Shown: positions 39,760-49,094, counted from the stretch's first letter. The stretch: 64,000 nt of DNA from Mycobacterium bourgelatii (GCF_010723575.1 NZ_BLKZ01000001.1:1674001-1738000), one strand, 5' to 3'. Notes: generated from the letters alone by a model not told the origin. Numbers and translations: made by a program.

Positions 39760-41379
39760 TCACCGGGGCAGCCTCCGGGCATCCAGGGCGCCGAACAGGC
39801 CGTCGGCGCGGTTCCAGCCCTCGGCCAGGCGCTGCGCGGTATCGCGGCGGCCAGAGGCCAGCGCCCCGGCGATCTCCCGGGTCGCGTGGGCATGCAGGTG
39901 AGCACGGTAGCGGGCGTAGTCGGCCGCCGAGTCCTTGCTCACCATGAACGGCCAGTCGCTGGACACGGTGAGCAGCGTTTCGCGCAGAATCTGGTCGGCG
40001 ACGTGGTCGCGGGGAATCGGTCCGTCCAGCGACGCGGTCTGCGCCAAGGCCTTGTCGACGGTGGTCAGCGCGGTGTCGACGACTTCGCTGTTCAGCTGGA
40101 CCAGATCGGCGACCTTCTCACCGTTCCACACCTGCCAGTCCTTGCCGGAACCCCACGAGCTGGGCGGCAGCTCAACCGGACTGCCGACGAATCCCGCCTC
40201 CATCGCGTCGCGCAGCGTTCCCACCCGAACGCCCGCGGCGGGCAACGCCCGCAGCATCCGGGACAGCCACGTCGGGCCTTCATACCACCAGTGGCCGAAC
40301 AGTTCGGTGTCGAAGGCGGCGATGACGTGCGCGGGTCGTCCGATGCGTTCGGACTCCGCGAGCAGCCGGTTGCGGACGACGTCGACGAAGTCGCTGACGT
40401 GGACGTCGATGGCGCGGTCGGCACGTTCGGGGTCGTAGGGTGCCTTGTTTTCCGACGACACGTTGCGCCCGGTGACCCGGGCGGGCTTGAGGCCGGTCAG
40501 GTGGTCATAGGTGTGGAAATCGCGATAGGCGGCGTGGCCGGGGTAGCCGGACTTGGGCGACCACACCCGATAGCTGACCTGCAGGTCACGGCCGAACGCG
40601 ACCACATCGGTGTCGCCGACGGGGCGCCCCAGCGCCGTGTCGCCGTGCAGCGACGGGCCGTCGACCATGAAGTGACTGACGCCGGCCGCCGCGTAGTCGT
40701 GTTCCATGCCGGGCGCATAGGCGCACTCCGGTGCCCAAATGCCCGTTGGGGAGTGGTCCAGCCGCAGCCGCGCGTCGGCCAGGCCCTCACGCAGGGCGAA
40801 CTCACGGAGCCGCGGGGCGAGCAGCGGCTGGAACGGGTGGGCCAGTGGGCCGCCGAGCAGCTCGACGGTGCCGGCGTCGATCAGGCCGCGCAACAGCGGG
40901 CTGCCGCCGTGCCGCCACAGTGTGGCAAAGTCTTCGAGCGCCTGCTCGGCCTCGGCGGATTCGCGAATACCGAAGGCGCGTAACGCTTCCGGCGCGCAGG
41001 ACGGATAGTTGGCCGACTTGGACCGCGGAGCCGAGCGCACGCTTGCGGCCTCGGCCGCGCGTAACCGCCAGTTCGCCAGCCAGTGGTGCATCCCGTCCAG
41101 GCAGTACGGGTCGTCGAGTTGGGCGTTGACCACCGGCGTCATGCCGAGCGTGAGCAACCCGCGGCGGTCCTCGTCGGCCAGCGCGCGCAACACCCGGAAC
41201 AGCGGCAGATACGCCGCGGACCACGACTGGTAGAGCCATTCCTCGCCGACCGGCCACCGTCCGTGATGGGCCAGCCAGGGCAGGTGCGTGTGCAGCACCA
41301 GGGTGAACATGCCCGGCACCGGTTCCCCCCGTGGCGCCGACGAGTTGGTGTCGGTGAAATCGGTCCCGAAAGTGGTCAA
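39760..41379 (-). CDS. GH57-family alpha-glucan branching-type enzyme (Rv3031-like)
   Basis: 539 residues. GH57 features: FTLVLHTHLPWLAHHGRWPV (His residues of region 1), GIWAPECAYAPGMEHD (region 3 catalytic Glu area), and HVIAAFDTELFGHWWYEGPT (Asp region 4), with a C-terminal DUF1957-like helical part. In M. tuberculosis this enzyme is assigned to branching of methylglucose lipopolysaccharide. TTG 41379 overlaps the stop of the upstream methyltransferase as TTGA. There is no ATG at the position of the recalled M. tuberculosis start, so the TTG or a later GTG must serve. Confidence 0.9.
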   Translation of the reverse strand: MTTFGTDFTDTNSSAPRGEPVPGMFTLVLHTHLPWLAHHGRWPVGEEWLYQSWSAAYLPLFRVLRALADEDRRGLLTLGMTPVVNAQLDDPYCLDGMHHWLANWRLRAAEAASVRSAPRSKSANYPSCAPEALRAFGIRESAEAEQALEDFATLWRHGGSPLLRGLIDAGTVELLGGPLAHPFQPLLAPRLREFALREGLADARLRLDHSPTGIWAPECAYAPGMEHDYAAAGVSHFMVDGPSLHGDTALGRPVGDTDVVAFGRDLQVSYRVWSPKSGYPGHAAYRDFHTYDHLTGLKPARVTGRNVSSENKAPYDPERADRAIDVHVSDFVDVVRNRLLAESERIGRPAHVIAAFDTELFGHWWYEGPTWLSRMLRALPAAGVRVGTLRDAMEAGFVGSPVELPPSSWGSGKDWQVWNGEKVADLVQLNSEVVDTALTTVDKALAQTASLDGPIPRDHVADQILRETLLTVSSDWPFMVSKDSAADYARYRAHLHAHATREIAGALASGRRDTAQRLAEGWNRADGLFGALDARRLPR

Positions 41380-42191
41380 TGTCGCACCGCGATCGCAATG
41401 AGATCCAGGCTGTCGTCGATCTGGTGGTTCGGGTCCTGGCCGGCCTCGACGATGTCGAAGTCGGCCGTGGTGACGGCGGCGACGTCGGCGGCGAGGTCCG
41501 GCGGCCACGGAGCATCGGCCACGGCGCGCGCGATCTGGGCGTCGATGATCGACCCGCCGTGGCGCGCGTCCATCTCACGCAGACCGGCGCCGTGGAACAA
41601 GCCGTACATGGCCACGTCGCCGAAACCGGCGTCGACCAACAGTTCGGTGAGCTCGTCAGCGTTCAGCTCACGGGTGTGGAAAGGGTTGATCGGGGTGTCG
41701 CGACCGGGGGAGAAGGTGATCCGGTTGGGCGTGGACACCATCAGCAGGCCCGACGGCCGCAGCACCCGCGCGCATTCCCGCACGAACTGGCCCTGGTCCC
41801 ACAGATGCTCGATGACCTGGAAGTTCACCACGACGTCCACTGAGGCGTCAGGCAGCGGCAGCTCGGCCAGGTTGGCCTGCATGACTTCGACCCGCGGATA
41901 GCGGGCTCGGACGTGCGCCACCGCGGCATCGTCGTAATCCACCGCGATCACGCGGCGTGCGACGCGCGCGATCAGGTCGGCGCCGTAGCCCTCGCCGCAG
42001 CCGGCCTCCAAGACGTCGCGGTCCGCACAGTGCGGCGCCAGCCGCTCGTAGACCACCTCGTGGCGACGGAACCAGTAGTTTTCGATGTCCAGATCGGGAA
42101 TGGTTCGTTCCCCGGTCAGCGTCAACACCGCATCCGCCGGCGGGGGTGTGTGGCCGGCGGGCTGCGGTACGTCGGGGACGAATGCGCTCAT
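41376..42191 (-). CDS. SAM-dependent methyltransferase of the MGLP cluster (Rv3030-like)
   Basis: 271 residues. SAM motif I is VLEAGCGEGYGADLIARVAR, then VIAVDYDDAAVAHVRARYP, NLAELPLPDASVDVVVNFQV and LRPSGLLMVSTPNR. First gene of the Rv3030-Rv3031-Rv3032-like operon, for which sugar methylation of the 6-O-methylglucose lipopolysaccharide is the accepted context; which hydroxyl it methylates is not visible. Divergent from fixA with about 214 bases between starts, which include a GCAGGC/GCCTGC hairpin. Confidence 0.9.
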   Translation of the reverse strand: MSAFVPDVPQPAGHTPPPADAVLTLTGERTIPDLDIENYWFRRHEVVYERLAPHCADRDVLEAGCGEGYGADLIARVARRVIAVDYDDAAVAHVRARYPRVEVMQANLAELPLPDASVDVVVNFQVIEHLWDQGQFVRECARVLRPSGLLMVSTPNRITFSPGRDTPINPFHTRELNADELTELLVDAGFGDVAMYGLFHGAGLREMDARHGGSIIDAQIARAVADAPWPPDLAADVAAVTTADFDIVEAGQDPNHQIDDSLDLIAIAVRH

Positions 42192-42405
42192 TGCTAAGGC
42201 AGGCTAACGCCTGCGACCCGATTCGCGAACCGGACCGCTGGCTCGACGGGATCCAGGCGCAAGAACCTGCACTACGACCCGCTATGGTGTGAGGGCGGAC
42301 CGCAAGAAGTTACCGGCCAGTAATGTCCTGTGCGGTCGCGAGACGCGTGACCGATGTCCCGCAGTGAGCACTGCCGGACACCTTCGAGGAGGACGAACCA
42401 CAACC

Positions 42406-43014
42406 ATGACGAACATCGTGGTCCTGATCAAGCAGGTCCCAGACACCTGGTCCGAGCGCAAGCTGAAAGACGGTGACTGGACGCTCGACCGCGAGGCTGC
42501 CGACGCGGTCCTGGACGAGATCAACGAGCGCGCCGTCGAGGAAGCGCTGCAGATCCGGGAGCGGGAAGGCGGCGAAGGCTCGGTCACCGTGCTGACCGCC
42601 GGCCCCGAGCGCGCCACCGAAGCAATCCGCAAGGCTCTGTCGATGGGTGCCGACAAAGCCGTGCACCTCAAGGACGACGGGCTGAAGGGCTCGGACGTCA
42701 TCCAGACCGGTTGGGCGCTCGCGCGGGCGCTGGGCGCCATCGAGGGCACCGAGCTGGTGATCGCCGGCAACGAGTCCACCGACGGTGTGGCGGGCGCGGT
42801 CCCGGCCATCATCGCCGAGTACCTCGGGCTGCCGCAGCTGACTCACCTGCGCAAGTTGTCCGTAGAAGACGGCAAGGTGATCGGCGAGCGCGAGACCGAT
42901 GACGGTGTCTTCAAACTCGAGGCCACTCTTCCCGCGGTCGTCAGCGTCAACGAGAAGATCAATGAGCCGCGCTTCCCGTCCTTCAAGGGCATCATGGCCG
43001 CCAAGAAGAAGGAA
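42406..43014 (+). pseudogene. fixA: Electron transfer flavoprotein beta subunit, C-terminal part lost
   Basis: From ATG 42406, preceded by GAGGAGG, 203 residues agree closely with M. tuberculosis FixA/EtfB: MTNIVVLIKQVPDTWSERKL, VLTAGPERATEAIRKALSMG, ELVIAGNESTDGVAGAVPAI, and finally NEPRFPSFKGIMAAKKKE. The family normally continues about 60 residues (VTVLTLAEIGVE… to the end), and these are missing. The frame stays open to 43593, but only as an Arg/Ser-rich shadow of fixB. The natural subunit would pass electrons from acyl-CoA dehydrogenases with FixB. Either a real deletion or a sequence error. Confidence 0.85.
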
Positions 43015-43978
43015 GCGGCGACAAGGTCCAGGTCGTCGAGGTCGAGAAGCACCGCAAGAGCGACCCGAAGAAGGTCATCACCTCCATCATCACGCCGCTC
43101 GCGCCCTTGGCGAACCGGCCGCCGTCGTCATCGGCGCGCCCGGCACGGCCGAGCCGCTCCTGGCCGGGCTGAAGGAGGCCGGTGCCGCCAAGATCTACGT
43201 CGCCGAGTCCGACACCGTCGAGAACTACTTCCTGACCCCATTTGTCGACGTGCTCGCCTCGCTGGCCGAGTCGCAGGCGCCGGCCGGGGTGCTGCTGGCG
43301 GCCAACGCCGACGGCAAGGAGATCGCCGGTCGCCTGGCGGCCCGGATCGGCTCCGGCCTGCTGGTCGACGTGGTCGACGTCAAGGAGGGCGGCAAGGGCA
43401 TCCACTCCATCTTCGGTGGCGCGTTCACCGTCGAGGCACAGGTCAACGGAGACACCCCGGTGATCACCGTGCGCGCCGGGTCGATCGAGGCAGAGCCGTC
43501 CGAGGGCGCCGGCGAGGTGGTCAACGTGGATGTGCCCGAGCCCGCCGAGAACGCCACCAAGATCACCGCGCGCGAGCCGGCAGTTGCCGGTGACCGCCCG
43601 GAGCTGACGGAGGCCACGGTCGTGGTGTCCGGTGGTCGCGGCGTGGGCAGCGCCGAGAACTTCAAGGTGGTCGAGGACCTCGCCGACTCGCTCGGCGCCG
43701 CCGTCGGTGCGTCGCGTGCCGCCGTCGACTCCGGCTACTACCCCGGCCAGTTCCAGGTGGGCCAGACCGGCAAGACGGTGTCGCCGCAGCTGTACATCGC
43801 CCTCGGCATCTCCGGAGCGATCCAGCACCGCGCCGGCATGCAGACGTCGAAGACGATCGTGGCGGTCAACAAGGACGAAGAGGCACCCATCTTCGAGATC
43901 GCCGACTTCGGTGTGGTGGGTGACCTGTTCAAGGTCGCCCCGCAGTTGACCGAAGGCATCAAGGCCCGCAAGGGCTAG
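43015..43978 (+). pseudogene. fixB: Electron transfer flavoprotein alpha subunit, 5' end damaged
   Basis: From 43094 onward the frame reads AARALGEPAAVVIGAPGTAE to the end KVAPQLTEGIKARKG, nearly identical to M. tuberculosis FixB/EtfA, including the FAD site GGRGVGSAENFKVVEDLADS and VGQTGKTVSPQLYIALGISG. The normal first 25 or so residues (MAEVLVLVEHAEG…) are absent. Instead, 43015-43093 holds codon-like sequence in a third frame (DKVQVVEVEKHRKSDPKKV), and a single-base loss separates it from the fixB frame. No good start codon precedes the conserved part. Confidence 0.85.
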
Positions 43979-44011
43979 ATTTCGTTGCGCGCTGTATGGG
44001 CGCGCAGGCGC

Positions 44012-44051
44012 AAAGCCCCCCGTTTCCCGCCGCAGGAAACCGGGGGCTTTT
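44012..44051 (+). terminator. Strong intrinsic terminator behind fixB
   Basis: AAAGCCCCCCGTTTCC pairs with GGAAACCGGGGGCTTT with one mismatch around a 7-base loop, followed by TTTTG. It is a classic stem with a short U-run, 33 bases after the fixB stop. Confidence 0.85.
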
Positions 44052-44153
44052 GCGTGTGTTCGCCCACACGGGCGGCCAACTCGTCACCTGCCGTGCATCG
44101 ACGTGTCACGGCGGCGATGCCATTTCGCTGATCGACTGCGCCACGTTGGTGGC

Positions 44154-45002
44154 ATGAGCATCGCTTCCGTCCTCATACCCAGCGAGAAACCGCACGGGAC
44201 CCCGGTGGGTTCGGGGTCATCGCTCGGTCCGCACTATTCCCTCCTGGTATCCACCGACCCCGCCCTGATCGAAGCCGCCCAGCGGTTGCGCTACGACGTA
44301 TTCAGCAGTACACCCGGCTTCGCGCTGCCGGCGACGGGCGAGGCGTTCCGCGACATGGACCGGTTCGACGAATTCTGCGATCACCTGCTGGTCCGCGACG
44401 ACGGCACCGGCGAGCTGGTGGGTTGCTACCGAATGCTGCCGCCGTCGGGTGCCATAGCCGCCGGCGGGCTCTACACCGCAACGGAATTCGATGTACGTGA
44501 ATTCGATTCGCTGCGACCGTCGTTGGTCGAGATGGGCCGTGCGGTGGTGCGGGAAGGGCATCGCAACGGCGCGGTGGTGCTGCTGATGTGGGCGGGCATC
44601 CTGGCCTACCTCGACCGCTACGGCTATGAGTACGTGACCGGCTGCGTGTCGGTACCCGTCGAGACCGAAGGCCACGCGCCGGGCAGCCAGATCCGCGGCG
44701 TGCGGGACTTCATCGCCAAGCGTCACGCCTCGCAGTACCGGGTGCGGCCATACCGTCCGGTGCGCATTGACGGCAGGTTGTTGGACGACATATCCCCGCC
44801 GCCACGGCCCAGCCTGCCGCCGCTGATGCGTGGGTACCTGCGGTTGGGGGCAAAGACGTGCGGCGAACCCGCCCACGACCCGGCCTTCGGTGTCGGCGAT
44901 TTCTGCTTGCTGCTCGGCAAGAAGCACGCCGACACCCGGTACCTGAAGCGGTTGCGCTCGATGTCGGCGGCAGCGGAATTGGCCGACGGGGCAGGCCAGT
45001 GA
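44154..45002 (+). CDS. GNAT-type N-acyltransferase (OlsB/hemolysin-like, Rv3027c-like)
   Basis: 282 residues. It resembles the ornithine acyl-ACP N-acyltransferase / PEP-CTERM autoacylation fold: LVSTDPALIEAAQRLRYDVF, DMDRFDEFCDHLLVRDDGTG, LVGCYRMLPPSGA, and LVEMGRAVVREGHRNGAVVL with WAGILAYLDRYGYEYVTGCV. Together with the next PlsC-like gene it forms the usual OlsB-OlsA style pair for acylated amino lipids; the amine acceptor in mycobacteria is not established. Stop and next start overlap as GTGA. Confidence 0.85.
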   Translation: MSIASVLIPSEKPHGTPVGSGSSLGPHYSLLVSTDPALIEAAQRLRYDVFSSTPGFALPATGEAFRDMDRFDEFCDHLLVRDDGTGELVGCYRMLPPSGAIAAGGLYTATEFDVREFDSLRPSLVEMGRAVVREGHRNGAVVLLMWAGILAYLDRYGYEYVTGCVSVPVETEGHAPGSQIRGVRDFIAKRHASQYRVRPYRPVRIDGRLLDDISPPPRPSLPPLMRGYLRLGAKTCGEPAHDPAFGVGDFCLLLGKKHADTRYLKRLRSMSAAAELADGAGQ

Positions 45003-45907
45003 GACGCCCGACCGTCAGGGGGCACTCCTGGTTGCCGCGCGCATCGTGCGACGACCGCTGCGTCGGCGCTGTCGCGGCGTCGCATCCGCTGCGGGTGGCA
45101 ATGCGGGCAATGCTGCGCCTCACCGTGGCGCTGCTGCTGGCCCCGGGATTGCCGTTGCTGGCGATGCCGATTCCCGGCCGTACGCATGTCCAGCGCGCCT
45201 ACTGCCGCCTGGTGTTGCGCTGCTTCGGCGTGCGGATCGTGGTGTCGGGCAGCCCAATTCGCAATGTGCGCGGTGTGCTGGTGGTCAGCAACCACATGTC
45301 CTGGCTGGACGTGTTTGCCATCGGCGCGGTGTTGCCGGGGTCATTCGTCGCGCGTGCCGACATGTTCACCGGACCGGCGACGGGCATCGTGGCCCGCCTG
45401 CTGCAGATCATCCCCATCGAGCGGGCCAGTCTGCGGCTCCTACCCGGGGTGGTCGAGACCGTGGCCGGCAGGCTGCGATCCGGACAAACCGTGGTGGCCT
45501 TTCCCGAGGGCACTACGTGGTGCGGTAGGGCGGCGGGACAGTTCTACCCGGCGATGTTTCAGGCCGCGATCAATGCCGGCCGGCCCGTGCAGCCGCTGCG
45601 GTTGAGCTACCACCATGCGGACGGCAGCGTCACGACCACTCCGGCCTACGTCGGCGGCGACACGTTGCTGCGTTCGGCCGGCCGGATGCTGCGGGTGCGC
45701 CGCACTGTGGCGTGGGTGCGGGTCGAATCCCTGCAATTACCCGGGACGGACCGACGAGCCCTGGCCGGCCGCTGTCAGTGGGCGGTGCAGGCGGGCGACG
45801 GGCGTGCGAATGGGTCCGTGCCGCTACATCGCCGGCTGGAAGGCCGCCCGGCTATCCCACCCCCGCCCGACTGTGGCCGGGATTCGACCCCATGCACGAC
45901 TTGTTGA
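44999..45907 (+). CDS. PlsC-type 1-acylglycerol-3-phosphate acyltransferase family (Rv3026c-like)
   Basis: 302 residues. The acyltransferase motifs are NHMSWLD (HX4D), VARADMFTGPATGIVARLLQ, VVAFPEGTTWCG (FPEGT) and AGRPVQPLRLSYHH. A membrane helix LRLTVALLLAPGLPLLAMPI lies near the start. Forms a translationally coupled pair with the GNAT gene. The last about 40 residues (GSVPLHRRLEGRPAIPPPPD) are Arg/Pro-rich and unlike the rest. They overlap a different coding-like frame that leads into iscS, so the original 3' end may have been altered. Confidence 0.87.
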   Translation: MRRPTVRGHSWLPRASCDDRCVGAVAASHPLRVAMRAMLRLTVALLLAPGLPLLAMPIPGRTHVQRAYCRLVLRCFGVRIVVSGSPIRNVRGVLVVSNHMSWLDVFAIGAVLPGSFVARADMFTGPATGIVARLLQIIPIERASLRLLPGVVETVAGRLRSGQTVVAFPEGTTWCGRAAGQFYPAMFQAAINAGRPVQPLRLSYHHADGSVTTTPAYVGGDTLLRSAGRMLRVRRTVAWVRVESLQLPGTDRRALAGRCQWAVQAGDGRANGSVPLHRRLEGRPAIPPPPDCGRDSTPCTTC

Positions 45908-46182
45908 CGTTGCTGCCACCCCGGCTCGGAAAAATAGGGGTCTACCTGCCCGTTTACCTGCAATCGGCCGACCCGGACTGCAACCCGGCCACCACGGCGG
46001 GCCTGTTGGTCACCGGAGACCAGCAAGGGGTGACCAACGCATTGGTCAGCATCGGGGTCTCGCCGCCGTCTTATTACTCGACGACCTACCCCGGTGTGGC
46101 CGATGTGGCCGCCGTGGCGCAGGTCACCCGTAACCTCTCGAAATTCGGGACCGCACAGCTCGACCAGTATCCTGGGCGGGTC
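45892..46182 (+). other. Coding-like segment of unknown origin, in frame with iscS
   Basis: Between the PlsC-like gene and iscS about 290 bases read as a normal-looking protein: MHDLLTLLPPRLGKIGVYLP, VYLQSADPDCNPATTAGLLV, TGDQQGVTNALVSIGVSPPS, YYSTTYPGVADVAAVAQVTR, then NLSKFGTAQLDQYPGR, running straight into the iscS ATG with no stop. IscS does not normally have this part. It could be the tail of a lost gene or an unusual fusion. I do not recognise the family. Confidence 0.45.
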
Positions 46183-47364
46183 ATGGTCTACCTGGATCAC
46201 GCAGCTACCACCCCGATGCACCCGGCCGCCATCGAGGCGATGACGGCTGTGCTGGGCACCGTCGGGAATGCCTCGTCGCTGCACACCACGGGTCGCGCGG
46301 CGCGGCGGCGGCTCGAGGAATCCCGGGAGTTGATCGCGGAAAAACTCGGCGCACGTCCTTCCGAGGTGATCTTCACCGCCGGCGGCACTGAGAGCGACAA
46401 CCTGGCACTCAAGGGCATCTACTGGGCCCGCCGTGACGCCGACCAGAGCCGTCGACGCATCGTCACCACCGAGGTGGAACACCACGCGGTGCTCGATTCG
46501 GTCAATTGGCTTGTCGAGCACGAAGGCGCCGAGGTGACCCAACTGCCTACCGCCGCGGACGGCTCGGTGTCGGCGGCCGCGCTGCGCGAGGTGCTGCAGG
46601 CCCACGACGACGTCGCCCTGGTGTCGGTGATGTGGGCCAACAACGAGGTCGGCACCGTCATGCCGACGGCCGAACTCGCTGCCGTCGCCGCCGAATTCGG
46701 CGTACCCATGCACAGTGACGCCGTTCAGGCGGTGGGCCAGTTGCCAGTCGACTTCGACGCCAGCGGGCTGTCGGCGATGAGCATCACGGCGCACAAGTTC
46801 GGCGGCCCGCCCGCGGTGGGCGCATTGCTGCTGCGCCGCGACGTCGCCTGCGTGCCGGTGTTGCACGGCGGCGGTCAGGAACGCGATATCCGTTCGGGCA
46901 CACCCGATGTCGCCGGTGCCGTCGGCATGGCCACCGCCGTCCGCATCGCGGTGGACGGGGTGGAAGCCAACAGCGAGCGGCTCCGCGCGTTGCGCGACCG
47001 ACTGGTCGACGGCGTGCTGGCCCAGATCGACGAGGTCCACCTCAACGGTGCCGGCGACCCACTACGGCTTCCGGGCAACGCGCACTTCACTTTCCGCGGT
47101 TGCGAAGGCGATGCTCTGCTGATGTTGTTGGACGCCAACGGAATCGAATGCTCGACCGGGTCGGCCTGTACGGCGGGCGTCGCGCAGCCGTCGCACGTGC
47201 TGATCGCGATGGGCGCCGATCCCGCCAGCGCTCGGGGATCGCTGCGATTGTCGTTGGGCCACACCAGTGTTGATGCCGACGTCGACGCGGTGCTGGAGGT
47301 GCTGCCCGGTGCCGTCGCGCGTGCCCGGCGGGCCGCCCTCGCCTCCGCGGGGGCATCCCGGTGA
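46183..47364 (+). CDS. iscS: Cysteine desulfurase
   Basis: PLP enzyme that takes sulfur from cysteine for Fe-S clusters and tRNA thiolation. 393 residues, starting MVYLDHAATTPMHPAAIEAM. PLP-binding features include FTAGGTESDNLALKG, EVEHHAVLDSVNWL and the Schiff-base Lys in ITAHKFGGPPAVGALLL; the active Cys is in ECSTGSACTAGVAQPSHVL. ATG 46183 matches the M. tuberculosis start. Its stop overlaps mnmA by 4 bases, so sulfur transfer to tRNA via MnmA is the likely coupled function. Confidence 0.95.
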   Translation: MVYLDHAATTPMHPAAIEAMTAVLGTVGNASSLHTTGRAARRRLEESRELIAEKLGARPSEVIFTAGGTESDNLALKGIYWARRDADQSRRRIVTTEVEHHAVLDSVNWLVEHEGAEVTQLPTAADGSVSAAALREVLQAHDDVALVSVMWANNEVGTVMPTAELAAVAAEFGVPMHSDAVQAVGQLPVDFDASGLSAMSITAHKFGGPPAVGALLLRRDVACVPVLHGGGQERDIRSGTPDVAGAVGMATAVRIAVDGVEANSERLRALRDRLVDGVLAQIDEVHLNGAGDPLRLPGNAHFTFRGCEGDALLMLLDANGIECSTGSACTAGVAQPSHVLIAMGADPASARGSLRLSLGHTSVDADVDAVLEVLPGAVARARRAALASAGASR

Positions 47365-48440
47365 AGGTTCTCGCCGCGATGAGTGGCGGCGTCGACTCGT
47401 CGGTGGCCGCCGCCCGGATGGTCGACGCCGGCCACGACGTGGTCGGTGTGCACCTGGCTCTGTCGACCGCACCGGGGACGCTGCGTACCGGCTCCCGGGG
47501 TTGTTGCTCCAAAGAAGACGCCTCGGATGCCCGCCGGGTGGCCGATGTGCTCGGAATCCCGTTCTACGTATGGGATTTCGCCGAGCGCTTCGCAGAAGAC
47601 GTGATCGAGGACTTCGTGTCGTCCTACGCTCGCGGCGAAACCCCCAACCCGTGCGTGCGATGCAATCAGCAGATCAAGTTCTCCGCGCTGTCGGCCCGCG
47701 CCCTGGCGCTGGGCTTCGACACGGTCGCCACCGGTCACTACGCGCGGTTGGCGGACGGACGGCTGCGCCGCGCCGTCGACCGGGACAAGGATCAGTCCTA
47801 CGTGCTGGCCGTCCTGACCGCCGAACAGCTGCGTCACGCCGCGTTTCCCATCGGGAATACGCCCAAGCCGCAGATTCGTGCCGAGGCCGCCAGACGCGGC
47901 TTGGCGGTTGCGGACAAGCCGGACAGTCACGACATCTGCTTCATCCCCTCCGGGGACACCCGGGCCTTCCTCGGCGCTCGCATCGGGGTCCGGCGTGGCT
48001 CCGTCGTCAATTCGGACGGCACCGTGCTCGCCGAGCATGACGGGGTGCACGGCTTCACCATCGGACAGCGCAAGGGACTGGGCATCGCCGGTCCGGGGCC
48101 CGACGGGCGACCCCGCTACGTCACGGCGATCGACGCCGACACCGCGACCGTGTATGTCGGTGACGCGGACGAACTCGACGTGCACGCGATCACCGGACGG
48201 GCGCCCGTCTTCACCGCCGGAACGGCGCCGACGGGCCCCATCGAGTGCGCGGTACAGGTGCGGGCGCATGGCGAAACCATTGCCGCGATAGCCGAATTGG
48301 TTGGTGACGAACTTCACGTGCAGCTGCGTTCCCCGCTGCGCGGGGTGGCGCGTGGGCAGACGCTGGTGCTCTACCGCCCCGACCCTGACGGGGACGAGGT
48401 GCTCGGCAGCGCAACCATCGCCGAGACGGTCCGAGGCTGA
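47361..48440 (+). CDS. mnmA: tRNA-specific 2-thiouridylase
   Basis: Makes 2-thiouridine at the wobble base of tRNA for Lys, Glu and Gln using sulfur from IscS. 359 residues. P-loop AAMSGGVDSSVAAARMVDAG (SGGVDSS at 8-14). The two catalytic cysteines are in NPCVRCNQQIKF and DSHDICFIPSGD. KDQSYVLAVLT and HGFTIGQRKGLGI are family stretches. GTG 47361 overlaps the iscS TGA. All expected residues present; typical length. Confidence 0.95.
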   Translation: MKVLAAMSGGVDSSVAAARMVDAGHDVVGVHLALSTAPGTLRTGSRGCCSKEDASDARRVADVLGIPFYVWDFAERFAEDVIEDFVSSYARGETPNPCVRCNQQIKFSALSARALALGFDTVATGHYARLADGRLRRAVDRDKDQSYVLAVLTAEQLRHAAFPIGNTPKPQIRAEAARRGLAVADKPDSHDICFIPSGDTRAFLGARIGVRRGSVVNSDGTVLAEHDGVHGFTIGQRKGLGIAGPGPDGRPRYVTAIDADTATVYVGDADELDVHAITGRAPVFTAGTAPTGPIECAVQVRAHGETIAAIAELVGDELHVQLRSPLRGVARGQTLVLYRPDPDGDEVLGSATIAETVRG

Positions 48441-48464
48441 GGCTCGTCCGACGCTTGGGCCCCT

Positions 48465-49094
48465 TTACCGGCCCGGCACGTTGGCCATGATGTTGGTCAT
48501 CACGATGTCGGACACCGACTCGGGGAACCCGCAGAAAGTCACCTCGAGCAGCATCGTCGACAGCACGCGGTAGTCACGGCCGCAATCGCCCGGACGGAGG
48601 TGCAACGAGTCGGCGTCGGCTTTCCACTTGCCGACAAACAGCCGACCGCTCGTCGTCGTCGCGCAGCCCTTGACCGTGGCCACCAAGGCGTCGAAGGCGC
48701 GTCGGGCGGTGTCCGGGTCCCGATAAGCCGCACCGCCCTCGGAGATCAGCGCGCCAATGGGCGGTGCTTGGTAGGTGGTCTTGTGGAATGCCTCGACGTC
48801 CGGTCCGAAGGTCACCGTCTCGGCGTAGATGAACCGGCATTCCTTGGGCACGATCTCCGCCAGGGCTTCGATGTCCACCGGCGATCCACCGTCCATCGAG
48901 GGGATGATGGTCAGGTCGTCACCGGCGCCCGTTATCGCCCGCATCCGGGAGTCGTCCAAGAGCAGTGCGCCCACGTTGAAAACGCCCGAAGGGCCGCCGT
49001 AGACGGGTGACGCCGTGCCGTCCACCACGCGCGTGCACGCTGCTAACAGCAACACCGCGCAGCACCACAGCAGCGGCCTTGTCCTGCTCCTCAT
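48465..49094 (-). CDS. lpqA: Lipoprotein with PknH-like sensor domain (LpqA-like)
   Basis: 209 residues. Start MRSRTRPLLWCCAVLLLAAC is a lipoprotein signal with lipobox LAAC (Cys20). The outside part has Cys residues that fit the PknH extracellular-type domain: VPKECRFIYAETVTFG, VKGCATTTSGRLFVGKW, RPGDCGRDYRVLS, EVTFCGFPES, likely two disulfides. M. tuberculosis lpqA lies next to the MetE-like gene, as here. Ligand unknown. Convergent with mnmA. Confidence 0.8.
   Translation of the reverse strand: MRSRTRPLLWCCAVLLLAACTRVVDGTASPVYGGPSGVFNVGALLLDDSRMRAITGAGDDLTIIPSMDGGSPVDIEALAEIVPKECRFIYAETVTFGPDVEAFHKTTYQAPPIGALISEGGAAYRDPDTARRAFDALVATVKGCATTTSGRLFVGKWKADADSLHLRPGDCGRDYRVLSTMLLEVTFCGFPESVSDIVMTNIMANVPGR

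Noticed and set aside
42199..42214. Possible IdeR (iron) box near GGCTAAC upstream of the Rv3030-like gene and fixA
   Set aside because: Only the middle GGCTAAC and a few other positions fit the 19-base consensus TTAGGTTAGGCTAACCTAA; the right half does not match. It is better seen as a small GCAGGC/GCCTGC hairpin.
45712..46182. IscS with a 157-residue N-terminal extension
   Set aside because: The family begins at YLDHAATTP, and ATG 46183 matches the known start. The upstream reading is listed separately as an unexplained segment.
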